Part shown: one piece after another, positions 1-8,481 of the stretch
How positions within the stretch are numbered: the first letter of the stretch is position 1
How the letters are laid out: each line of letters starts with the position of its first letter
DNA from: Halobacillus naozhouensis
Lineage (GTDB): Bacteria > Bacillota > Bacilli > Bacillales > Halobacillaceae
DNA length: 64,000 bases
NCBI RefSeq assembly: GCF_029714185.1
Contig: NZ_CP121671.1
Span: 1,798,001-1,862,000, forward strand
Direction of reading: 5' to 3'
The notes under the pieces: generated by a model
The model's database searches: none
What the model saw: the letters and a program-made list of their open reading frames with translations, nothing else
What the model was told of the DNA's origin: nothing
Program-made: the position numbers and the translations under genes

Positions 1-638
1 GAACTCAAATCGCTGAAGGGAAAAAAGAGAATGTGTTTGTCATCGAGATGGACGTTCGCAAAGTGGATGATGTGGAAAAAATGGTACAGCAAACCGTAGC
101 TAAGTTTGGCCGGATTGATCATTTAGTGAATAACGCAGCGGGCAATTTTATTGCACCAGCCGAAAAACTTTCCCCAAATGGCTGGAGTACTGTAATAGAT
201 ATCGTATTAAATGGTACTTTTTATTGTAGCCACGCAGTTGGTAAGTATTGGATTGAAAATGGGCAGAAGGGTTCGATTTTAAATATGGTTGCCACCTATG
301 CTTGGAATGCGGGGGCCGGCGTCATTCATTCGGCTTCAGCAAAAGCCGGAGTATTAGCCATGACGAGAACATTAGCCGTGGAATGGGGATCGAAGTATGG
401 CATTCGTGCAAACGCGATTGCACCTGGTCCGATCGAAAGGACAGGAGGCGCAGAGAAATTATTTGAATCCGAATCGGCCGCTAAGCGGACGCTGCAATCA
501 GTTCCGCTCGGCCGATTAGGCACGCCGGAGGAAATCGCTGGTTTGGCGCGATTTATTTTGTCAGAGGATGCTGCTTATATGAATGGTGAAGTAGTCACAC
601 TAGATGGGGGACAATGGCTCAATCAGTTCCCTTTTTAA
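1..638 (+). CDS. fadH: 2,4-dienoyl-CoA reductase-type SDR, 5' truncated
   Basis: Short-chain dehydrogenase/reductase that would reduce 2,4-dienoyl-CoA with NADPH during beta-oxidation of unsaturated fatty acids. The reading frame is open to base 3, so the N-terminal Rossmann glycine motif lies outside the window; the GTG at 33 is internal. Seen here: the NNAAGNF motif (dienoyl-CoA reductase-like rather than the usual NNAG), a Ser-Ala-Ser-Ala-Lys segment in the catalytic region, and the C-terminal DGGQWL typical of SDRs. The neighbours (darB, dapH, ykuR-V) match the B. subtilis ykuF locus, which supports fadH. Substrate is inferred from family and synteny. Confidence 0.85.
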   Translation, partial: TQIAEGKKENVFVIEMDVRKVDDVEKMVQQTVAKFGRIDHLVNNAAGNFIAPAEKLSPNGWSTVIDIVLNGTFYCSHAVGKYWIENGQKGSILNMVATYAWNAGAGVIHSASAKAGVLAMTRTLAVEWGSKYGIRANAIAPGPIERTGGAEKLFESESAAKRTLQSVPLGRLGTPEEIAGLARFILSEDAAYMNGEVVTLDGGQWLNQFPF

Positions 639-691
639 AGTTTCGGTGTGGCCGGCTGGGACAACTCAGCTTGTGTCGTATGTGATGCTCA

Positions 692-727
692 AGTGCTCAC
701 CGCCGGTTTTGCTCGGTGGTGAGCGCT
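692..727. terminator. Stem-loop after fadH
   Basis: A long hairpin with arms 692-704 and 714-727 (AGTGCTCACC / GGTGAGCGCT type pairing, with G:T pairs) lies 54 bases after the fadH stop. It has no T-run, so it may be an mRNA-stabilising stem or a factor-dependent end rather than an intrinsic terminator. Confidence 0.4.
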
Positions 728-773
728 GATAAAAGAACAGATTCCAGAGGAAGACCTAAATTGCCCGGACAAA

Positions 774-804
774 GGAAAAACCGCTGCATCAAATCACACA
801 GCGG
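774..804 (-). terminator. Intrinsic terminator of hemolysin III gene
   Basis: On the minus strand CCGCTG, a 12-base loop, then CAGCGG is followed by TTTTT. It sits 13 bases beyond the stop of the 817-1452 gene. Confidence 0.75.
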
Positions 805-816
805 CTTATTTCATAA

Positions 817-1452
817 CTACAGAATATAAAGAAATACCGTGAAGAAATGAAGAATGGATCCGCTGAGCACGAGTAAATGCCAGACCATATGGTGGTAGGC
901 AAAGCCTCTCCACACATAGAAGATGGCCCCAACTGAATAAACGAGTCCGCCTAATACGAGCAGCAGAATTCCGGTGGATGGGACAGCCTTGGTAAGGGGC
1001 TCCCAGACAAGCACGACCAGCCAGCCCATGAGTACGTAGAAAACGGTTGACAGTACGACAAACCGTTTGACGAAAAAGATTTTGAAAATTACTCCTGCAA
1101 ACGCAATTCCCCATACTACCCCGAATAACGTCCAGCCCAGTGTACCCCGTAACGGCACGAGGAGCAGGGGAGTATAAGTTCCTGCAATAAATAGGTAAAT
1201 TGCTGAGTGGTCAAAGATTTCAAACAAGTCTTTGACTTTTCCTGGTGGAAAGCTATGAACCAGAGTGGAAGAAACATAGAGAACGAGCATCGTAATTCCG
1301 TAGATGGTCACGGAAACGACCTCCCATGCATTTCCGCCTAAGCTTGCAAATACAATGAGCAATGTGAGCATAGCTATACTTAATATGGCGCCGACACCGT
1401 GAGTGATGGCATTAGCGATTTCTTCACGTTTTGAAAAAATGTGTGTGCCCAT
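817..1452 (-). CDS. Hemolysin III / PAQR family membrane protein (YplQ-like)
   Basis: 211-residue polytopic membrane protein with seven hydrophobic segments. The conserved PAQR/HlyIII residues are visible: SSTLVHSF near residue 65, FDHSAIYLFIAGTYTP near residue 82, and a C-terminal HHMVWHLLVL, which together supply the histidines and aspartate that bind a metal in this superfamily. Length matches the family (about 210). The ATG at 1452 is preceded by AAGGA. It is transcribed alone, convergent with fadH. The name hemolysin is historical; a role in membrane homeostasis or lipid hydrolysis is suggested for relatives, and the function here is unknown. Confidence 0.85.
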   Translation of the reverse strand: MGTHIFSKREEIANAITHGVGAILSIAMLTLLIVFASLGGNAWEVVSVTIYGITMLVLYVSSTLVHSFPPGKVKDLFEIFDHSAIYLFIAGTYTPLLLVPLRGTLGWTLFGVVWGIAFAGVIFKIFFVKRFVVLSTVFYVLMGWLVVLVWEPLTKAVPSTGILLLVLGGLVYSVGAIFYVWRGFAYHHMVWHLLVLSGSILHFFTVFLYIL

Positions 1453-1706
1453 GTTCCGTTCATCCTTACTTAAATGAATTTCTATTAGTATAAGCGTTTC
1501 AACCTATTTTATAAAGTAAATAACTTATTAGGTTTATCTTCTAAATAATTCTGGGTATTTAAAAGGTGAGCAAATACTGCGCACACGGCGGAAAGTGTCG
1601 AATATTGCGTTCGTTTTGCTTAGTGGATCTATGTTAATATTAGATTGAATGCGTGTGAGCGTTTCTTCTTGCTCCTTCAATTGTTTGCTAAAAAGGAGTG
1701 GTGATT

Positions 1707-2156
1707 ATGGTAAGTGTACAGAGTAAAAAGCTTGAAATTCCATTAGTTGAAGAGTTAATGATTCCAGCAGAGAAAGTCGCTCATGTTCAGATAGGGAATC
1801 CGTTAGACCATGCATTACTCGTATTGGTGAAAACTGGTTATTCGGCTGTACCTGTCGTTGACAAATTGTATAAATTTAAAGGGACAATAAGCAAGACCAT
1901 TATTCTTGAGGAAACGCTCGGGCTTGAGCAGTTTGAGTTGAATCGATTGAATGATATGACAGTTAATGAGGTTGTCGACACAAGTGTTCCTTGTTTGCAT
2001 CGTAATGATACGATGATTGATGCGTTACACAAATTGATTGATCATCCCTTTATTTGTGTCATGAATGATGAAGGAGAATTTGACGGGATAATTACGAGAA
2101 GAACCATCTTAAAACAATTCAGCAAACATTATCATGAAACATTGAAAAGAGTATAG
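1707..2156 (+). CDS. darB: CBS-domain cyclic-di-AMP receptor DarB/CbpB (YkuL)
   Basis: 149-residue protein made of a CBS-domain pair and little else, orthologous in size and locus to B. subtilis YkuL/DarB. In B. subtilis DarB binds c-di-AMP; the apo form stimulates the (p)ppGpp synthetase Rel and activates pyruvate carboxylase. CBS signatures seen here are YSAVPVVDKLYKFKGTIS and a second repeat ending FDGIITRR. I chose ATG 1707, eight bases after GGAG (1695-1698); the GTG codons at 1698 and 1701 are too close to it. A weak hairpin follows (2181-2200). pycA lies 40 kb downstream in this window. Confidence 0.85.
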   Translation: MVSVQSKKLEIPLVEELMIPAEKVAHVQIGNPLDHALLVLVKTGYSAVPVVDKLYKFKGTISKTIILEETLGLEQFELNRLNDMTVNEVVDTSVPCLHRNDTMIDALHKLIDHPFICVMNDEGEFDGIITRRTILKQFSKHYHETLKRV

Positions 2157-2180
2157 AAAAACAACTCAAATATAAGAAAG

Positions 2181-2210
2181 ATGGCGCCTCTTGCAGGCGT
2201 CTTCTGTTTG
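2181..2210 (+). terminator. Weak terminator after darB
   Basis: GCGCCT, a short loop, AGGCGT, then a T-rich tract (CTTCTGTTTG). The stem is short, so read-through into the MFS gene is plausible. Confidence 0.45.
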
Positions 2211-2227
2211 TGTGGGGATGAAGGTTC

Positions 2228-3718
2228 ATGGAGCAAGTTCAGCAACTTAAGCAAAAGCAAAAACGCGGACTCGTATTGGCTTCTATTATGCTGGCGATGT
2301 TTCTGGCAGCCATTGAGGCAACAATTGTGTCAACGGCTATGCCGAGTATTGTAGCGGATTTAGGTGGTTTCAGCTTGTATAGCTGGGTTTTCTCCGCCTA
2401 CTTGCTTACGAATGCCGCTACTGTACTCCTGTTCGGCAGACTCGCTGATATTGTAGGGCGCAAGCCGATTTTCTTGATTGGGATTAGTTTGTTCCTGACG
2501 GGGTCAACGATGGCCGCTCTGTCCCAGACGATGTTGTTTTTAATTGCAGCTCGGTTAGTTCAGGGACTTGGCGCTGGTGCCTTAATGCCGATCGCAACAA
2601 CGATCGTAGGGGATCTGTACACAAAAGAAGAACGTGCCAAAATTCAAGGCTATTTGTCCAGTGTCTGGGGGATCTCAGCTGTATCGGGACCGCTGTTAGG
2701 CGGTTTCTTCGTAGATATGCTAAGCTGGCCCTACGTATTTTGGATGAATATTCCGCTTGGATTACTGGCAATCATCGGGATTGTTTTGTTTTTTAAAGAA
2801 GAAAGGGTTCAGGAAAAGCAGTCGGTGGATTTAGTCGGTTCTTTATTAACGATGGTGGCGGTCAGTCTCTCCATGCTGATTCTTGTAGAAGGAGGAGTGG
2901 GAATTCCCTGGCTGTCCCGTGAAATGGGGATTCTATTGATCCTGGCAGCAAGCAGCTTTATCATCTTCTTTTTCCATGAAAAGAAAGCAAACTCGCCGAT
3001 GATGCCCTTTGAAATATGGAGGGTTAGAGCGATTAAATACGCCAATTTAACTTCATTAACCTCCGGGATGATTTTAATTGGTGTCTCCAGTTATTTGCCG
3101 GCTTTTGTGCAAGGAGTGATGGAGAAATCAGCAACGGTGGCTGGGTTTACTCTCACGACCATGTCGATAGGCTGGCCGATTGCCTCGACTTTAGCGGGGA
3201 GACTTATTTTAAGGATTGGTTTTCGTACAACTTCGATCCTTGGCGGGATTTCGCTCATTGCTGGCGGGGGGATTTTTTCCTTGTTATCACCTGAACGCGG
3301 CCCGGTGTTTGCGGCAATTGGATCATTGTTCATTGGAATTGGAATGGGGCTTTCAACGACATCATTTATTGTGTCCATCCAAAATGCTGTTCAATGGGAA
3401 ATGCGGGGGATCGCTACAGCTACAAATATGTTTATGAGAACACTCGGTAGTGCTATTGGAGCGGCACTTTTAGGCGGACTGCTCAATAATCGAATTCAGG
3501 CTGCTTTGAATGAATCTCACTTGAATGATCAGTTCACAGTGGATTCGACGAATTTGTTATTAAATAAGGAAAGCAGAAGTGAATTAAGCGAACAAGCTCT
3601 TCATGTGCTGAAAGAGGGGCTGACGTCTGGTTTGCAGCTCGTCTATATCGGCTTGCTCGTATTGGCGATCATCAGCTTGATTTTAATTTTACAATTGCCA
3701 AAGGGAAATAAAACATAA
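2228..3718 (+). CDS. MFS multidrug efflux transporter, DHA2 (14-TM) family
   Basis: 496-residue drug:H+ antiporter of the EmrB/QacA type. Hydropathy gives about 14 membrane segments. Motif A (GRLADIVGRKPIF, loop 2-3), motif B (RLVQGLGAGALMP, TM4) and motif C-like GISAVSGPLLGG (TM5) are all present. Its start ATG 2228 has a weak AAGG upstream. The substrate cannot be read from sequence. In B. subtilis this spot between ykuL and dapH holds ccpC and the ykuNOP flavodoxin genes, so the pump is a lineage-specific replacement. No regulator gene is adjacent. Confidence 0.85.
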   Translation: MEQVQQLKQKQKRGLVLASIMLAMFLAAIEATIVSTAMPSIVADLGGFSLYSWVFSAYLLTNAATVLLFGRLADIVGRKPIFLIGISLFLTGSTMAALSQTMLFLIAARLVQGLGAGALMPIATTIVGDLYTKEERAKIQGYLSSVWGISAVSGPLLGGFFVDMLSWPYVFWMNIPLGLLAIIGIVLFFKEERVQEKQSVDLVGSLLTMVAVSLSMLILVEGGVGIPWLSREMGILLILAASSFIIFFFHEKKANSPMMPFEIWRVRAIKYANLTSLTSGMILIGVSSYLPAFVQGVMEKSATVAGFTLTTMSIGWPIASTLAGRLILRIGFRTTSILGGISLIAGGGIFSLLSPERGPVFAAIGSLFIGIGMGLSTTSFIVSIQNAVQWEMRGIATATNMFMRTLGSAIGAALLGGLLNNRIQAALNESHLNDQFTVDSTNLLLNKESRSELSEQALHVLKEGLTSGLQLVYIGLLVLAIISLILILQLPKGNKT

Positions 3719-3790
3719 ATTCTTGTCACGATTACAGTGCTTTGATAAAGTAAAGAATGTAATTAACTACGCGCCTGAAGGAGGATACAT

Positions 3791-4510
3791 ATGAAACAAA
3801 TGGATGCAAATGAGATTATCTCATTTATTTCAAATAGTGAAAAATCAACACCAGTTAAAGTCTATTTGAAAGGGAAGGACCTTTCGACACTGGACTTTGG
3901 TGATGATGTACGAGACTTTATCACTGGTGAATCAGGGGTTCTTTTCGGAGAATGGAAAGTGATTGAACCACTTCTTGAAAAATACAGTGATCAAATTGAA
4001 GACTATGTACTTGAAAGTGATCGCAGAAACTCAGCGATTCCTTTACTGGACACGAAAAAAGTAAATGCTCGTATCGAGCCGGGTGCTGTCATTCGTGATC
4101 AGGTAGAAATCGGAGACGGAGCGATTATCATGATCGGCGCTTCCATCAATATCGGTTCTGTTGTGGGAGAAGGAACGATGATCGACATGAACGTAGTAAT
4201 GGGCGGCCGTGCAACCGTCGGAAAAGACTGCCACATTGGCGCAGGGGCTGTTTTAGCAGGTGTAATCGAACCGCCTTCTGCACAACCTGTTGTCATCGAG
4301 GATGAAGTAGTCATTGGGGCCAATGCCGTCGTGCTTGAAGGAGTTACGGTTGGAAAAGGCTCAGTAGTTGCGGCCGGTGCGATTGTAACCGAAGATGTTG
4401 CTCCAAATACGGTAGTTGCCGGTACACCAGCCAAAGTGATTAAGAAGATTGATGATCAGACGAAATCCAAAACAGAGATTAAGAAAGAACTTAGAAAACT
4501 CGATAACTAA
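3791..4510 (+). CDS. dapH: Tetrahydrodipicolinate N-acetyltransferase
   Basis: Acetylates tetrahydrodipicolinate with acetyl-CoA, the entry step of the acetylase branch to meso-diaminopimelate (cell wall) and lysine. 239 residues: an N-terminal alpha/beta domain (1-90, with the family hallmark GESGVLFGEWKVIEP) followed by left-handed beta-helix hexapeptide repeats (about 95-215; IGDGAIIMIGASINIG, IGAGAVLAG, VIGANAVVLEG). The strong GAAGGAGG ahead of ATG 3791 fixes the start. It is followed 62 bases later by the deacetylase of the same pathway, with a hairpin between. Confidence 0.95.
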   Translation: MKQMDANEIISFISNSEKSTPVKVYLKGKDLSTLDFGDDVRDFITGESGVLFGEWKVIEPLLEKYSDQIEDYVLESDRRNSAIPLLDTKKVNARIEPGAVIRDQVEIGDGAIIMIGASINIGSVVGEGTMIDMNVVMGGRATVGKDCHIGAGAVLAGVIEPPSAQPVVIEDEVVIGANAVVLEGVTVGKGSVVAAGAIVTEDVAPNTVVAGTPAKVIKKIDDQTKSKTEIKKELRKLDN

Positions 4511-4517
4511 TTTTCTT

Positions 4518-4550
4518 AAGACCTTGCTCCTCAAAAAAGCAAGGTCTTTC
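4518..4550 (+). terminator. Hairpin between dapH and dapL
   Basis: An 11-bp perfect stem AAGACCTTGCT / AGCAAGGTCTT with an A-rich loop. The following T-tract is short (TTTCC), so it probably attenuates rather than stops transcription into the next pathway gene. Confidence 0.6.
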
Positions 4551-4571
4551 CTATAACAGGGGGCTTAGCGA

Positions 4572-5690
4572 ATGTTAACAGAATCGGAACTCATCCAAAT
4601 ACGCAGAGATTTGCACAGAATCCCTGAGCTCGGCTTTCAGGAAGTGAAAACCCAGGCTTACTTATTATCGTTTATTCACGAACTTCCCCAAGAGCATTTA
4701 ACCGTGGAATTGTGGAAGACGGGCATTTTTGTAAAAGTGGACGGAAAGGCGCCACAGAAAACGATTGGGTATCGTACTGATATTGACGGGCTGCCCCTAA
4801 CAGAAGAAACAGGGTACCCATATGCCTCCGAACACGACGGTCATATGCATGCGTGCGGCCATGATTTTCACATGACGATTGCGTTATCCGCTCTCGAGTC
4901 GTTAGCTCATCAGCCTGCAGACAATCACGTTGTATTCCTGTTTCAACCGGCCGAGGAAGGTCCTGGCGGTGCGGAACCGATGCTGCAATCAGAACCGATG
5001 AAACAATTTAGACCAGACATCATATTTGCTCTTCATATCGCCCCAGAGCTGCCGGCAGGAGTCGTGTCGTCGAGACCAGGTCTGCTGTTTGCCAACACAA
5101 GTGAATTGTTTATTGACTTAAAAGGCGTAGGCGGGCATGCCGCTTATCCGCATTTAACAAAAGATATGATCGTGGCTGGAAGTTTCCTCGTAACCCAGCT
5201 GCAGCAAATTGTCGCTCGCAGAGTAGATCCGCTTGATAGTGCCGTGATTACAATCGGCAAGATTACTGGCGGAAGTGTGCAGAATATTATCGCTGAACAA
5301 GCGAGGCTAGAAGGAACGATTCGAACGATGTCACCTGAGGCGATGAAGGCAGTGAAAACTGAAATTGAAAAAGTCGTCCAGGGGATAGAGGTAGCCCATG
5401 ATTGTTCGGCAACCATTGATTATGGGGCGAACTATTATCAAGTCGAGAACGATCCTGATTACGTTGAAAAGTTTGCGGCCATCGCAAACGATTCAGGCGT
5501 CACTTATCAAGAAGCGAGTGCAGCGATGACAGGTGAAGATTTTGGCTATATGTTAAAAGAGATTCCTGGATTTATGTTCTGGCTTGGAGTGGATTCGCAG
5601 TCAGGCCTTCACACGTCCCGACTGTCTCCTAAGGAAGAGGCGTTATCTATTGGGGCGCGACTTGTAGTCAACGGGCTGCGTCAATTGTAA
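4572..5690 (+). CDS. dapL: N-acetyldiaminopimelate deacetylase (YkuR)
   Basis: M20-family zinc amidohydrolase, 372 residues, removing acetate from N-acetyl-LL-diaminopimelate. Metal ligands and neighbours visible: HMHACGHDFHMT near residue 95, the catalytic EEGPGG near residue 131, a LHIAPELPAG stretch, and a C-terminal GLHTSRL. The dimerisation domain lies roughly at 175-285. Its position right after dapH and length close to B. subtilis YkuR (374) separate it from generic aminoacylases. Start ATG 4572 follows AGGGGG. Note that the symbol dapL is also used for an unrelated aminotransferase; here it means the deacetylase. Confidence 0.9.
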   Translation: MLTESELIQIRRDLHRIPELGFQEVKTQAYLLSFIHELPQEHLTVELWKTGIFVKVDGKAPQKTIGYRTDIDGLPLTEETGYPYASEHDGHMHACGHDFHMTIALSALESLAHQPADNHVVFLFQPAEEGPGGAEPMLQSEPMKQFRPDIIFALHIAPELPAGVVSSRPGLLFANTSELFIDLKGVGGHAAYPHLTKDMIVAGSFLVTQLQQIVARRVDPLDSAVITIGKITGGSVQNIIAEQARLEGTIRTMSPEAMKAVKTEIEKVVQGIEVAHDCSATIDYGANYYQVENDPDYVEKFAAIANDSGVTYQEASAAMTGEDFGYMLKEIPGFMFWLGVDSQSGLHTSRLSPKEEALSIGARLVVNGLRQL

Positions 5691-5759
5691 TTCCTATGCA
5701 TAATCACGGTCCCTTTGGCAATAATAACCACGTGATTCTTATAATGAGGAGGATTTCAC

Positions 5760-6005
5760 GTGAAAAAAGTAGCCATTGAGGAAAATTTAAGCGACATTCG
5801 TGCTGCATTGCAGCAAAAAGGGTATGACCTTGTGACCTTACAAAACGATCAAGATGCTGAGGGCTGTGATTGCTGCGTGATCTCTGGTCAGGACCGTGAT
5901 GTCATGGGGATTCAGAACGCTGCAACGAATGGCGTTGTCATTGATGCCCGCGGCCGTACGGCTGATGATGTTTGCCAAGAAGTAGACAACTGCTTTTCAT
6001 TATGA
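5760..6005 (+). CDS. ykuS: UPF0180 family protein YkuS
   Basis: 81-residue soluble protein of unknown function, the UPF0180 family; length and locus match B. subtilis YkuS. Contains a GCDCCVISG segment near residue 37 that could bind metal or be redox active, but this is speculation. The GTG start at 5760 is set by GAGGAGG (5746-5752), seven bases upstream. An imperfect hairpin (5702-5737) lies between dapL and this gene. Confidence 0.8.
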   Translation: MKKVAIEENLSDIRAALQQKGYDLVTLQNDQDAEGCDCCVISGQDRDVMGIQNAATNGVVIDARGRTADDVCQEVDNCFSL

Positions 6006-6048
6006 CAATAGAGGGGCAGCCCCTCTATACATAAGCTTTTTCGAGCAG

Positions 6049-6084
6049 AAAAAATCCCGGACTTTTAAAGGTCCGGGATTTTAA
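6049..6084. terminator. Bidirectional terminator between ykuS and mscS-like gene
   Basis: A 12-bp perfect stem AAAATCCCGGAC / GTCCGGGATTTT serves both convergent genes. A second GC-rich hairpin GAGGGG/CCCCTC (6011-6025) lies just upstream. Confidence 0.85.
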
Positions 6085-6930
6085 TTAGTTTGCTTTTGTT
6101 TTCTCCACGTTGACCTGGTGTGGATACGGAATATCAATGCCTTTTGCTTCAAGTGCTTCTTTAATTGCTTTTCTCATGTCTCGTTCAACGCCCCATTGTT
6201 CCATATTGGCTGTCTTCCCGAGCACTCTGAGAACAATATCAGAAGATCCGATACTCTGAACACCTAATACATCAGGGCCTTCCTTAAAGCGTGGATCCTC
6301 AGCAAAGTCTTTAGTAACTTTTGATAATACTTCGATAGCCTCATCAATATTATCTTCATAACTAATGCCGATATCAACAAGCGCACGCATATTTCCGCGG
6401 GAATGGTTGCTGACTCCCGCGATATTGCGGTTAGGAATGTAATGCAGCGTTCCATCAAACCCTCTTAGTTTTGTGGTGCGAATGCCTACTTCCTCTACGA
6501 TTCCATCATAACCCGCAGCGGTTACATAATCATCCACCTCGATTTGACGTTCAAGTAGAATGAAGAAGCCCGTAACGATGTCTGAAACTAACCCTTGTGC
6601 TCCAAACCCAATCGCAAGACCAACAATTCCAGCACCAGCCAGAAGCGGTCCGATGTCAATGTTGATCGCGCTTAATAGCATAACAATTAAGACAAATAAC
6701 AATACATAGCTGAAGAGGTTTACAGAAATTTTCTCCAATGTTTTGGTTCGTGCTTCCGTTAGTTTACGCTGCCTTCCCATTCTGCCAATCGCAGCTTCGA
6801 TCGTTTTTTTCCCTATAGGGCTAATAATTGCAAAACCAATCAGAATGACTAATATCTCCAACCCGCCTGTGATCAGCCACTCGACTATTACAGTGGGGTT
6901 GAATTCAAACCCTTCTTCAAACAAATTCAT
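6085..6930 (-). CDS. ykuT: MscS-family mechanosensitive channel (YkuT)
   Basis: Small-conductance mechanosensitive channel that would release solutes on hypo-osmotic shock. 281 residues: three N-terminal membrane helices (about 17-40, 65-90, 92-115), the pore-lining TM3 motif AGIVGLAIGFGAQGLVSDIVTG, then the soluble MscS beta domain (DDYVTAAGYDGIVEEVGIRTT). I prefer ATG 6930, seven bases from AAAGGAG, to the TTG at 6936, which is one base from the SD. Relevant in a salt-adapted cell. Convergent with ykuS. Confidence 0.9.
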   Translation of the reverse strand: MNLFEEGFEFNPTVIVEWLITGGLEILVILIGFAIISPIGKKTIEAAIGRMGRQRKLTEARTKTLEKISVNLFSYVLLFVLIVMLLSAINIDIGPLLAGAGIVGLAIGFGAQGLVSDIVTGFFILLERQIEVDDYVTAAGYDGIVEEVGIRTTKLRGFDGTLHYIPNRNIAGVSNHSRGNMRALVDIGISYEDNIDEAIEVLSKVTKDFAEDPRFKEGPDVLGVQSIGSSDIVLRVLGKTANMEQWGVERDMRKAIKEALEAKGIDIPYPHQVNVEKTKAN

Positions 6931-7154
6931 GTGCAAACTCCTTTCATGGTCAACAAGTTCTTTCTATATGATAGCGGAAAATTATTATCTGTTTCAAAGA
7001 TTTACAACTTTATATGAAATTTTGTCGAAATACTAGATGAGCTTATCATTTTACTTTCCTCAACAAATCATGTTTAATGAGAACTAGTAGTGTCCATATT
7101 ATGAGTATATGCCCTTTTATTGGAGATCCAAACTAGTTTACATTTATTATTACT

Positions 7155-7188
7155 TTAGATTGACTCTAATAAAATATCTCGTTATACT
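7155..7188 (+). promoter_or_regulatory. SigA promoter with PerR-like box for peroxiredoxin gene
   Basis: TTGACT (7160-7165), a 17-base spacer and TATACT (7183-7188) form a near-consensus SigA promoter. The palindrome TTAGATTGACTCTAA (7155-7169) overlaps the -35 and matches 12 of 14 defined bases of a PerR-type box (TTAGAATnATTCTAA). Repression by PerR until peroxide stress is therefore inferred. The rest of 6931-7254 shows nothing gene-like. Confidence 0.6.
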
Positions 7189-7254
7189 ATATTATGTGCT
7201 TATTAAAGCAGGATCATCTATATAAACGCTATAAAACATTTGGAGGGATTTATA

Positions 7255-7797
7255 ATGGCAGAACGTATGGTAGCAAAACAAGCACCCCGCTTCGAAATGG
7301 ACGCAGTGCTTCCAAACAAAGAATTCGGTAAAGTTTCACTAGAAGAGAATATGAAGAACGATAAATGGACGGTTCTATTTTTCTATCCAATGGATTTCAC
7401 TTTCGTATGCCCGACAGAAATTACAGCTGTTTCTGATCGCTTCGATGAATTCGAAGATCTTGATGCAGAAGTTGTTGGTGTTTCAACAGATACGATCCAC
7501 ACACACTTAGCATGGATTAACACATCTCGTGAGGATAATGGTCTTGGTGATCTAGAGTATTCTCTAGCAGCGGATACGAACCACCAAGTAGCTAAAGACT
7601 ACGGAGTACTTATCGAGGAAGAAGGGGTTGCTCTTCGCGGTCTATTCATCATCAGCCCTGAAGGCGAACTTCAGTACCAAGTGGTGAACCACAATAACAT
7701 TGGCCGTGACGTTGATGAAACTCTTCGTGTACTGCAGGCGCTGCAAACTGGCGGACTTTGCCCGGCAAACTGGAAGCCAGGCCAAGAAACTCTTTAA
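7255..7797 (+). CDS. ykuU: 2-Cys peroxiredoxin (YkuU)
   Basis: AhpC/Prx1-type thiol peroxidase of 180 residues. Peroxidatic Cys52 is in DFTFVCPTE and the resolving Cys169 in GGLCPANWKPG. It would reduce hydrogen peroxide and organic peroxides using thioredoxin-like partners. ATG 7255 is seven bases from GGAGGG (7242-7247); the upstream TTG at 7240 overlaps the SD and is rejected. The thiol-disulfide protein YkuV follows 75 bases later and is a plausible electron donor. A hairpin terminator separates the two. Confidence 0.93.
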   Translation: MAERMVAKQAPRFEMDAVLPNKEFGKVSLEENMKNDKWTVLFFYPMDFTFVCPTEITAVSDRFDEFEDLDAEVVGVSTDTIHTHLAWINTSREDNGLGDLEYSLAADTNHQVAKDYGVLIEEEGVALRGLFIISPEGELQYQVVNHNNIGRDVDETLRVLQALQTGGLCPANWKPGQETL

Positions 7798-7813
7798 GGT
7801 TAAATAAGGTCAC

Positions 7814-7844
7814 AAAGGTCTAACCTAAGTGTTAGACCTTTTTC
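7814..7844 (+). terminator. Terminator after ykuU
   Basis: AAAGGTCTAAC, a 6-base loop and GTTAGACCTTT followed by TT. It allows partial read-through to ykuV, which starts 29 bases later. Confidence 0.8.
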
Positions 7845-7872
7845 GATAAAAGTTGGACAGGAGGAATAACAA

Positions 7873-8325
7873 ATGCGTTTAAGAACACCTATGCCTGAAC
7901 TTCCTGAAGCAACACAGTGGATGAACAGTGATGCTCTCACAAAGGAAGATTTAACTGGCGATAAACCGACATTGATTCACTTCTGGTCTGTCAGCTGCGG
8001 ACTATGTAAAGAAGCGATGCCTAATGTCAATGAATTTAGAGATGAATATAGTGATGATTTAAATGTGGTAGCTGTTCATATGCCTCGTTCTGAGAAAGAT
8101 TTAGACCTTGAACAGATTAAAGAGGTTGCTGAAGAACATGGCATCACGCAGCCAATCTATGTTGATAATCAACACGCCCTAACGGATGCTTTTGAAAACC
8201 AATACGTACCGGCTTACTACGTGTTTGATGAAGAAGGCAATCTAAGACACTTTCAAGCAGGCGGTGGCGGCATGAAAATGTTGCGTAAGCGTGTGAACCG
8301 TGTACTTGGCGTCAATCAAAAATAG
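7873..8325 (+). CDS. ykuV: Thiol-disulfide oxidoreductase YkuV
   Basis: 150-residue TlpA/ResA-like thioredoxin-fold protein without a signal peptide, so cytosolic. The redox pair is in SCGLCKEA near residue 43; the residue before the first Cys is Ser rather than the usual Trp, as in B. subtilis YkuV. A cis-Pro region (QYVPAYYVFDEEG) is present. Probably reduces protein disulfides and may recycle YkuU. SD GGAGG lies before ATG 7873. Strongly acidic composition fits a salt-adapted host. Confidence 0.88.
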   Translation: MRLRTPMPELPEATQWMNSDALTKEDLTGDKPTLIHFWSVSCGLCKEAMPNVNEFRDEYSDDLNVVAVHMPRSEKDLDLEQIKEVAEEHGITQPIYVDNQHALTDAFENQYVPAYYVFDEEGNLRHFQAGGGGMKMLRKRVNRVLGVNQK

Positions 8326-8335
8326 CAGTCATAAA

Positions 8336-8374
8336 GAGCAATTCCCTTCGTAAAATGGGGGAGTTGCTTTTTTT
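8336..8374 (+). terminator. Intrinsic terminator after ykuV
   Basis: Stem GAGCAATTCCC / GGGGAGTTGC followed by eight T residues. Confidence 0.85.
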
Positions 8375-8481
8375 TATGAATAAATTTGGAGAAATTTTTA
8401 AAAATTACCTCAAATAGGTGGAAATTTATTTCGATTGCCGATATATTATTAATTACGTAAAAAGAAAGGGAGGGAGACATC

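Noticed and set aside
806..1114. 102-codon minus-strand frame inside the hemolysin III gene
   Set aside because: It overlaps a gene with clear family motifs and encodes a low-complexity, Cys/Arg-rich sequence without an SD.
3719..3790. Lysine riboswitch before dapH
   Set aside because: The 72-base interval is too short for an L box and shows no terminator stem.
7182..7196. TTATACTATATTATG as a PerR or Fur box
   Set aside because: It matches the consensus poorly; the palindrome at 7155-7169 is far better.
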